Shown here one piece after another: positions 55,836 to 64,000 of a stretch of 64,000 nt of DNA (the stretch's first letter is position 1; the number at the start of each line of letters is the position of its first letter). The stretch comes from Acheta domesticus (taxonomy: Eukaryota; Arthropoda; Insecta; Orthoptera; Gryllidae): assembly GCA_031308135.1 (NCBI GenBank), contig JAHLJT010008756.1:135300949-135364948 (forward strand). Reading direction: 5' to 3'. Under the pieces are notes generated by a model. The model had not been told where the DNA came from. It made no database searches and saw only the letters and a program-made list of their open reading frames with translations. A program made the translations under genes and the position numbers.

Positions 55836-56949
55836 AAATATTGTATCAAAAACTCCAAAATATTGTTTCGTGCCGTTCAGTACTTATTCAGCAGGAGTGA
55901 AATGAGAGAGAGATATAAATTCAGGAACAATAAAATCATTGTTCACTGTGAATACAGACATGTTTGTTAATATGTTTCTCAAAACGTAAATGATAGTCTG
56001 TTTTATATTTACCATAATCTGAATAAATATTGCTCTTGTAAGTTACCCTTCTCTCTACTCGTAACTTAAAAACGTAATTAATCACATAATTATAATTGTA
56101 GACTTTTTGCAAAGCGTCAGATGCGTCAGAATTTTATTTGGCGTTGTGTTTATATGCACCTCATAATCTTTGCAGTTAATAACAATCTTTGAACTTAAAA
56201 AAATCGCTAAATATAACCTCAGGATGGAAGGATATTGTTGCTTCATATATAACTTCACACGCTTGTTTGCTCGGAAGACGAAATGTCGATCTCCGGTAGA
56301 TTGATTACAAGTTGCAAAACGAAGTGACTAAATCGAGTTCATCCGGAGAAATAAAAAAAAGGTTTCAATCTGTTATCTCTCTTCACAAAGTACAGAATAT
56401 ATATTTTCGTGGAACAGTGACATTTTTACACCATCATCGCAATACTTGTTTAAAATGGAATAATCGATATAGAGAGTTTGTATATTATCTTATGATGTAA
56501 TATTATTTTCATTTTGATTCAAATGTGGCGTATGATTAGAGCCCAGCTCTTCAGTGGTAGAGTAAGTTTGGAAAAAGAAAAATTTAACACATTACGGCAA
56601 CGTTCATTTTATTAATTTAAATCTATTTTAAAAAATTGAGTGTTTTAGGAGCACGTGATTACACGTCTAAGGTTCATTACCTTTCATTTAAAGAAAAAGT
56701 CACAACATTGGGTTGATGAGAAAGCTAAAATTTCTTCCTTAAATGGAATTCCTTAGTGTTTTAAATATTTAGATTCCATTGAACCAGTAGTACAGATGCA
56801 AAAACTCAACCGAGTTTAGTTTGTCTACAGTTCAACGTCAAGACCTTTGCACTCCGGTTGCTGCTTAATACCACGAACGCGTTTTGTTTCCTCTTCATTC
56901 GTAACTGCTAGACAGTACGGGCAGACCAAGACAATGCGACTGAAACTGA
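55836..56949. other. AT-rich, no gene seen
   Basis: No supported feature. Confidence 0.45.
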
Positions 56950-57175
56950 TTTATTATTTTGATTCCGGGCACCTCAACTTCTGTAGTAATTGGTCCCGTA
57001 AGTGTGAGGCGTTATATCCCTGTTCCTTCAATAGGTGAGATCCAGCGCTGACATGCACGTCAGCTCGAGGAGTTTCCTCCTCCAGGTATCCGTCAGCGAG
57101 GCATCGCCCTAGCCAGGGCAGCTCTAAGCTTTCTATCAGTCTCTCGATTAGTATGGTTGAGTAGTGGATGTACGA
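56950..57175 (-). mobile_element. Diverged SINE 3' fragment
   Basis: gattccgggcacctcaact, tggtcccgtaagtgtga, a gatccagcgctgac block and agctctaagctttctatcag correspond to the SINE 3' half on the minus strand. Confidence 0.6.
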
Positions 57176-57680
57176 TGAACTGGATTAAATTAACTGGATG
57201 CCTTTCTTTGGAATCACCTCCACACGATGCAAAATGTTCTCTCACAAAATACGTGTTTAAGGTTCTTTTGGTCAGTAACATCTATGGCATTGTACTAACA
57301 CAGGCATTATTTCCATGGGATCGCTCCGCTCAAAAAGTTCCGAGTGTCACGAACCTCTCCAGCTGAATCCAATCAGGAAACTGACAGTCGTGACTGTTAA
57401 AGAGCGATGAGAAATGAAGGTAGTGAGACCGATACGATCGCCACACAGCGGGAAATGATTGAAATATAACCTTAAAGATTCTGTTGCGGTCTCCTTGACC
57501 GTGCGCCTGTAGTTATGGAATATATAAGATTAGATAGCCAAAGTGTGAAGGAATTGTATGCCATGCCGTAGTGGCTCACTGCTATGTGGTCACTGAGCAG
57601 TGTTAGCTTTGAGCTAATCATACGTGGTTTTTTTTGCAGGCTCACAGCCTAACAAATCCTCAGTGACCTCAGGAATTTAC
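57176..57680. other. No gene seen
   Basis: Mixed composition. The frame 57157-57366 continues out of the SINE fragment and has no family match. Confidence 0.4.
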
Positions 57681-58740
57681 GGCCGGTTTCACCACCATTA
57701 CTTAAAATTTTAAGATTTTCTGAAGAATTTTAAAGTAGACTTAGGAGACGTTTCTGTTTCACCACACCCTTTAAGAGAACTTAAACCATAATTTCGACTT
57801 AAATTTAAGCACACCTCTTAGCAGCACATTTTAAGTCGTGCTTTACGGCGCAAAACGGTTCAAATTGTGCTGTTGCTTTTGATAGTGTTTACTTGTGAAA
57901 ACAAGACAATTGTGAAAACGAGAGCTTTGATAAGCCTTCTCGTAGGCCGAGGTGGATACGGAAGCGGTCCGAATATTTTGAAGAGTTCGATGAAAGACGT
58001 TGTGGCATTTGATTTTGCCTATTAAACATGACAACACTACATGTTTTGGAGCTAACTGAAGACCGATTGGAATTTCCAAGTTCACTTCTTAGTTAATTAT
58101 TAACGAAATGAGCATATCGATAATTTGATACATAACTGTCTTGCAAGTAACACTTTTTTCTAACAACTAGTGTTTTGTAAGTTATGTTTATATTATCTCG
58201 TAGCTACTCTCAACTTCGAAGTTTTACATTCAGTAATTTTTATTGCTTTTATTTTTTCACCTAAACTTATCTTTCTCCACAACTGTATTTAATGTTTGTT
58301 ATGTTTTATCTTGTAGTTTGTTGGTTTAAAATTGTGTTAAACGTTATCCCTCGTTCCGGTTTGTTGTTGCATTTGTAACTTTATTTTGTATAATAGAAAT
58401 GTACTTTATCGTACGTTCAATGAGCACTTCTTTCTCCAGCAATGAAAATTTCGCAATGCTGTCTCTTTTTCCCATTACGAAAAATCAATAAACATAACCT
58501 CTTTCCACCAAAGTACACAAAGCAGAACCACAACAAACAAGGTTGGTTATGGTCACTGGCTGGTTCACCAGGGTCCAGCATTGCCAACCAACTCTGTGAT
58601 TCATTTAATTTATACTTCACTAAGCATTGCTTTAAAGAGGGTGGTGAAACGACGAACAACAAAGCACGACTTAAAACGCGTCTGAAAATTAAGTACGACT
58701 TTGCTAAGCCATGCTTAAAAAGTTTTTGGTCAAGCCGGCC
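57681..58740 (+). mobile_element. PIF/Harbinger-type transposon, deleted
   Basis: The left end ggccggtttcaccaccatta and the reverse complement of the right end, ggccggcttgaccaaaaac, are imperfect inverted repeats. Sub-terminal text ttttaagtcgtgcttt recurs inverted at 58655-58675. Flanking trinucleotides are TTA and TCA, one mismatch from the TTA duplication usual for the group. Confidence 0.65.
57928..58092 (+). pseudogene. HARBI1-like transposase N-terminal fragment
   Basis: The frame reads RRPRWIRKRSEYFEEFDER and then, after a stop, CLLNMTTLHVLELTEDRLEF. In insect HARBI1-type nucleases this region is the R-x-R-F-R-L-S-x-x-T-x-x-x-V-L-x-L-I-E-D-x-L-E-F-P block ahead of the catalytic core. 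The core itself is deleted. Confidence 0.7.
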
Positions 58741-58921
58741 GTCAGAGGGGAGGCCGCCTACGGGCGCAGTACTTCACGCAACAGTTAGCGCAGTGGTGTC
58801 AAGGTCTCCTATCGATGGCAGTGACTCACTTCCTGGCATCATGACATGACACGAAATACTCTGCGCAACTAGCCTCGGGAAAGGGATCTATCAGTAGTAA
58901 TTCTGCTCTCAGAAGGCAGTG

Positions 58922-59150
58922 TAATAGAATTTTACGAGCTGCTCGATAAATCACAACTTCCAAACTTAACAGATAATGCTGCTCTAGTGATATCTATGTA
59001 TGATAGCACATATGCCTGTGAAGAAGCATTTTCAATAAGGCAATTGCTCAATAACAAGTACGCGGTTCGATTAAGTATTGACAGTTTGAGAATAGTTTAC
59101 GAATTTGTCTCTCGGGATCACTAGAACCTGACTTTACCAGCGTGGAATCG
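58922..59150 (+). pseudogene. hAT transposase dimerisation-domain relic
   Basis: The frame reads FYELLDKSQLPNLTDNAAL, then VISMYDSTYACEEAFSIRQ and NNKYAVRLSIDSLRIV. This is the hAT C-terminal pattern S-T-Y-x-C-E-x-x-F-S-x-M-x-x-x-K-x-x-x-R-x-x-L-T-D-E-x-L of ZBED/FAM200-like transposases. The last part after a stop reads NLTLPAW. No N-terminal half is nearby. Confidence 0.72.
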
Positions 59151-61695
59151 CATATATGTGAGAAGATACGCACAGAAAAATCAAAATATAAATAAAAATA
59201 ACAATAAAATTAACAAACGTTCTTAAATTAATATGCCTAAATAGCGCCTAATCGTATATCACGTGTAAAACGTCAAAATAGTTCAGGGCGGCTTTGACTA
59301 CGTCATGCTCTCTTGTGGCGAGGTGATGAACTGCATGGAGGGGTGATATCGTCGTGCTACTCGTGCCACGGACTCCCGCTCGTGTCATCACAACGACGAA
59401 GTTAGCTCCTCGTCGCGCCTCAGCACGATATAATGCTTGGCAAATAATATGCACACTCTTTCTTGAAATGAAATAGTATTTTCTACGTCGTGGGTTTGCA
59501 TAAACATTTTAAATTTACCAGGTGGTACATACATTACTGTCTTTTAATGAGAGACAAATCTGGATCTGCTATACTTCATTTGCGACACTACGATAAATCT
59601 AATTAACGTCACAAAAACAATTTTGAATGTAATCTTGATACTTTATTTTGGTCATTAAGAATGGAATAAAAATATATCGAGATTGGATGTGTCTAGGACT
59701 TCAGGACAATTACACGATAACATTTTTGGCGTCATCAAACAGTAATTTACGAATCCACGTTTTCGAATATATCATGGTGCTAGTAGCACTATTACTAAGA
59801 CACAAGTAAAAGGAAAAATGTAGAGAAGTTTATAAAGTATTTAAGTAATATAAAACATTAGCCCTTTCCTCTTCACATCTTACAATTTAATTAAAATATC
59901 CCATTATGTACTCATTATTATGCACATGAGTATTCATTTATTATTAAAGTATTTTTCAATGTTGAGAAATGAAACAATATATGAAAGAAGATTCCTCTAA
60001 ATTCTATGAAATGTTTGAAGATCAAGGTATTTGGAGTGTACAACTAGCGGTGCAACGGAACGGCGCGGACTTTTCTTGTACTAGAGAGTTTTGCGTTTTG
60101 GTTTTGACCCACCTTACCAGCTAGCCAGCATTCCATCTATTGGCTCTTAAAATAATTTCTTTCACATTTTCTAAATGTTTTAGTCCCCTATTAGTAGAAT
60201 TTAAATATGACTTTAAGAATATTATAAAGTAGAACCGGGACCTACATGTAAATTATTTTTGAAAACGTAGGGTCCTTTTTGGAAAAAAAATGGCGTTTGC
60301 GCGTTTCTGAGAATGCGCAATTAGATAATCCGGAGAAAAGCTACCCGCTATGCTTGTAAAATATATCATGACATTATTAATAGTTATATACGTTTTTAAG
60401 AAGTTGTTTATTTTTCATTCAATTGTCTACTATATGCATGTATACGTTATATTTCATAAATATACTTCTCCACATATATTGATAAATGTAAGTTTAAAAT
60501 TGACCTTTAATTGCATTTCTAGTGATTTTAATTGTATTGGTTAGAACGAATGAAATTTTAATTGGAATTTTTTCTGGGAGTTGGGAATGAAAGGAAAATT
60601 AGAAATTATTAAATAGTGTATGAATGTTGGAATAATTGCAATTACACGCGAATGTATAAATATCGAAGAGAAATGAAATTATAAAAAAAAATAAAATGCA
60701 CATGGGTATACTTGGTTTTGATGAAAGAAAGGTATGAATGCACGTGATTATACCGTTTCTGTGCATAAGAATGCATGGTTCCGTTGGTGTAAGATAAGTA
60801 TGATTTAGGTTTTTAGTATGAAATATTTGTGGGTTGTGCGAGAAAATGTTAAGCACATTATGAATGACGCAAATGTAGATGCAAAAACGGTGACGGATTA
60901 GATGCGTTTTTGTAGGGAAGTATGGTTTATGATTCCGGAAAGAGAAAGGGTACCCTTGGGTGAGAGTGGTGAAGGAGTCTTCTTTATCACCCACGCGTTC
61001 AAATAGGTGAAAGTAAGTTTGGTTAAAGGAAATTTAATAGAGGTAAAAGAGTGAATGGGAAATTAATGTTGTTGAAAATAGAGGCCTAAAGGTTCTTTTA
61101 GACATTATAAAAACATTTATCAAACTTTTCCAAAATTTATCTTTTTGAATATACATGGTAAAGAAAATAGTACCTCAAGAAAAACGAAACTTCCATTATT
61201 TGGCAATATTAATAAAATCTATGGGAAAACTTACGATACTCCACAGAAAGTTCAGTCGTGAGTACACTATTATTTTTAAGGTTTATATTTATTTAATTTT
61301 CTTAGTAGAAAAATGAGTGAGGTAGATGAGAGGCTTTTAAATGAAATTTGTAGAGGGAATTATTAAAGTAGTAATACAAAAGTAGTAGAATTGTGAGTTA
61401 GCAGGGGTTTTGCGGCAGCAGACGTCAAAGAGCACTAATTAATTAGTAATCTACTAATAGTATTACTATTCAATTGTAATAATAATATGTGCGTACTGTG
61501 TAAATCTAATCTTTAAATGTACCGCGTAAACGCTGATTGACTTCTATCACGATGTTCATCTGTTCACTTTGTTCAGAACCGACTCCTTTTTTTTGGTGAA
61601 CGAAATTTTGCGTGTCAAAGGAATGTACACTTTCGGCTAGTGAACTGGTGTTTATATAACGGAAAAGATCAAAATGTTCTTTCCTTTATGCAAAT
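59151..61695. other. AT-rich, no gene identified
   Basis: 60183-60230 is a diverged relative of 6215-6260. The minus frame 60599-60994 (131 codons) and the plus frame 60350-60544 are AT-driven and match nothing I know. Confidence 0.4.
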
Positions 61696-61799
61696 AATAT
61701 GTCAAAACTACTACCGTGTTTTGAAAAAATGTACATAAACTTATTTAAAGATCTAGTTTTTAGAACAGGTTGCATTAAAAAAAAGAGCAGTTTGCTCCC

Positions 61800-62107
61800 G
61801 GACGCCGCAGAGGTTACAAACACCTCAGCTTGTGCCTCCTCTAGTCGTGTTCGGCAAGTGTAGTGTTTTTAGTAGTGATTGAGTGTTTTCTGTCAAGACA
61901 TTTCTTCGCCTTAATCAACGCACTGGAATATCTTTTTTAAATTCATTTAACTCATCAATTTTTTCATGTAGAGTTTGGTTTTGTAAAGTTGAGTTTGCCA
62001 CGCTGCTAACCAGTGCGTCAAGTTTTTTCATGATTCAATTTAGCTTGTCTGCGTCGGTGTCTTTGGATTTATCACTACTTTTCTCGTTTTTTTTTGGGCG
62101 CCATCAT
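61800..62107 (-). pseudogene. LINE ORF1 N-terminal fragment with coiled coil
   Basis: From an ATG at 62107 the minus strand encodes a basic start (MMAPKKKREK), then after a small shift SDKSKDTDADKLN, and IMKKLDALVSSVANSTLQN followed by QTLHEKIDELNEFKKDI. Heptad leucine/valine spacing suggests a coiled coil as in the ORF1 (gag-like) protein of Jockey/CR1-type LINEs. Stops interrupt it. The antisense 115-codon plus frame is a shadow. Confidence 0.55.
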
Positions 62108-62230
62108 ACATCGTATGTCTTTGTTTCTCGTGTTACTGGCAATAGGTTCTCTCTTTCTCTGTCTGATGTCGCCACCAGTACACGGATTCCACTATTACTA
62201 GCACTAAACAAAGTTGCATTTAACCCTTGA

Positions 62231-62740
62231 GGTTAATACCACTCTTAATTGATGTTAATAGATAGCACGCTTATCGTGTTTAGCACACGCACAAATATGT
62301 TTGTACAGTTAGCGTAACTTGTACTTTACCGATCACTGGATAGCACTCAAGGTTCTGGAACTTTCTTGTATCGGTGGTGTGGGCCTGACTTGGGGGGACG
62401 GCGGCAGGGATGGTAATTGTAGCCGTCAGCGGGGTAACAGCAGTGCGGGGCGTTCTATACGCGGTCACGAGGGCACGTGTATTTATGTTAGCACTGGAAT
62501 ATCTAACTAAAAGTCAGCTCAGCGAGACTCCTACCGTATCTATCAACAACATAAACAAACCTCCTCTGAATCAAGTTTCCGAGTTGCAAGATAAGTCCTG
62601 CGCAAACACGACTGTGGGTGATGTTTCCCTTCAAATATTATTCTTCGTGGTAACCGCAAAGGGTCGCATGTTAAACATATTCACTTTTACTTTCCCGTAT
62701 ACGTACGTATACACGGAGTGATATACGTAGTATAGGGAAA
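62231..62740. other. No gene identified; possible LINE 5'UTR
   Basis: Lies just upstream of the ORF1-like start and is GC-richer at 62370-62480. This could be LINE 5'UTR. The plus frame 62410-62721 has no known relatives. Confidence 0.3.
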
Positions 62741-62744
62741 GTTA

Positions 62745-64000
62745 TGTAATGCTGCGTGAAAAAGTGGCCAATTTTCGGCGGAAAAAAATTAATTGCCGGG
62801 CCGTGAAAACGAATAAGTGGATAAAACCAGTTGCTAAATTAAGAAAAAAATCCCCTAACACGTGGTGTGGTCAAACTCCATGATTTGTTGCTTCTTTATA
62901 CTTAAAAATCGATTGACGGCATTCCGTCCGTCTGTCCGTCTGTGGTCAACGCTAGCGCCTAAACCGTTCGGTCGATTTTCTTCAAAATTGATATTCCCCA
63001 GTCGATCTGATTCTAGTCGAAGCTTTGTGATTTTGACAAAGATTCTTTAAAATTTGGGGGTACTTTATATGAAGCCCCCCGGGGATTTTCAACATTTTCT
63101 CAAAAACGGCTCCAAATTTTTTCTTTAAATTCTTGTATGAATAGAGGAAAATACACTTTTTAACATGGCATAGGTCCGATTTTCACGTACAGCTCTGAAT
63201 TTTCGAAAAATTGTGAAAGTTCGAATTTTTTTGGGCGTCTTTCTCCAACTACAAAATTGAAGATAGAGATTTTTTCTTCAAATAAAATTTGTTCTGCATA
63301 TTGAGTTCTTTAATAAAGGTCATGTAAATGTTTTTCACAATTTTGGTAGTTTTCGCGCAATATTGCGTGCAATATGTGCAATTTTAAAAAATTACAAAAA
63401 CAAAATTTTCTCAAAAACGACTCCAAATTTTTTCTTTAAACTTTTGGTAGGGATAGTGGTAAATGTACTCTATCAATGACGTAAAAGCCAGTTTGGTCTA
63501 TCGGTTGGTTTTTTCAAAAATTACCAAAATGTAAATTTTTTTACTTGTCTCTCACGTCGTTAATATTTACATTATCGGCGATTTTTTTTACATTATTATA
63601 TTTACGAGTATATATGCTTTAAATAAAGTCAAGTAAAGTTTCTCGAAAACACTACCGTTTTCTCGTGAAAGTAGCTCAAATTTCTGCATTTTCAGAAATG
63701 CTCAAACGTCATTTTCTCGTATATGGCTGCATTTTTTTTCTTGAAACTTTTGTAACGGATAGTGCTAATTACACTCATTAGTATAGCGTGAAGTTTATTT
63801 TGAGTTTTTTTTGTTTTTTTCAAAAATTATATAAATGTAAATTTTTTGAAAGATCTCTCACATCTTTAATATGCACATTATCCGCAATTTGTAAAGATGA
63901 TTATATTTGTGAGTGTAAGTGCTTCAAATAACTTCAAATAAAGTATTTTGAAAACTCAAAAATTTTCTGTGAAAATGAGCTTCAAATTTCGCATTTTTTA
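62745..64000 (+). repeat. Family R copy running off the window
   Basis: Clear family order: ggccaattttcggcgg, taacacgtggtgtggtcaaa, aaaaatcgattgacggc, cgtccgtctgtccgtctgtg, caacgctagcgcctaaaccg, attgatattccccagtcgat, ctcaaaaacggctccaaatt. The 3' half shows a repeated internal phrase (ctccaaattttttctttaaa at 63109 and 63421), so the unit has internal near-duplications. Confidence 0.75.

Noticed and set aside
61883..62230. 115-codon plus frame
   Set aside because: Antisense shadow of the ORF1-like coiled-coil fragment.
1..64000. CRISPR array, bacterial operon or prophage
   Set aside because: No regularly spaced repeats with unique spacers, no operon-like dense coding and no ribosome-binding sites. 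The spliced exon and eukaryotic transposons show animal nuclear DNA.

Overview
This window is animal nuclear DNA, not bacterial. Almost everything in it is non-coding: long AT-rich tracts, CpG-dense islands and many decayed mobile elements. The SNARE exon and the mix of Tc1/mariner, hAT, Harbinger, Jockey/I/RTE LINEs and long tRNA-derived SINEs suggest an insect with a large, repeat-rich genome. The SINE with an ATCA tail reminds me of stick insects (Dryococelus-like), but that is recollection and cannot be proved here.

Only one real cellular gene is recognisable. It is the first coding exon of SNAP25 on the minus strand (3538-3672), with a good splice acceptor and donor and an 11-residue poly-glycine tract. 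Its other coding exons were not found and should lie to the left of base 1. Much of the window may therefore be its upstream intron or 5' flank. CpG-rich islands at 8.2-8.8, 11.1-12.3, 29.3-30.5, 36.2-36.5 and 48.75-49.7 kb are promoter candidates. The last is followed by a plausible plus-strand 5' exon ending in a GTGAGT donor.

Layout, left to right: a TAA-flanked MITE (1.7-2.4 kb); a 117-bp tandem array beside the SNAP25 exon (2.7-3.5 kb); a perfect 176-bp palindromic insertion with a 14-bp target duplication (5.5 kb); a Tc1 remnant (6.5-7.0 kb); SINEs and GC-rich minisatellites (7.8-14.7 kb); a block of a long unclassified repeat family, called R here (17.9-21.5 kb, again at 7, 27, 32, 35, 39, 42 and 63 kb); hAT non-autonomous elements at 16.7, 24.5 and 41.2 kb; LINE tails at 30.5, 31.2, 40.2 and 45.3 kb; a SINE cluster at 36-37.5 kb; a CpG island at 49 kb; a mariner (50.8-52.0 kb); a Harbinger element (57.7-58.7 kb); a hAT dimerisation-domain relic (59 kb); a LINE ORF1 start (62 kb); and a further R copy running off the right edge.

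The most interesting signal is a small fold shared by five separate element remnants (5.5, 10.9, 16.3, 22.8 and 50.1 kb). Each has CUGANGA, one or two extra bases, a hairpin, (G/A)AAAC and then GUC or a variant, with bases on both sides able to pair as stem I. This is the layout of a hammerhead ribozyme with a minimal stem III whose ACGU could pair between two copies. Such ribozymes are known in Penelope-like retroelements. Three of the five also sit in inverted or partial-tandem arrangements typical of that group. No Penelope reverse transcriptase is visible, so the family name is inference.
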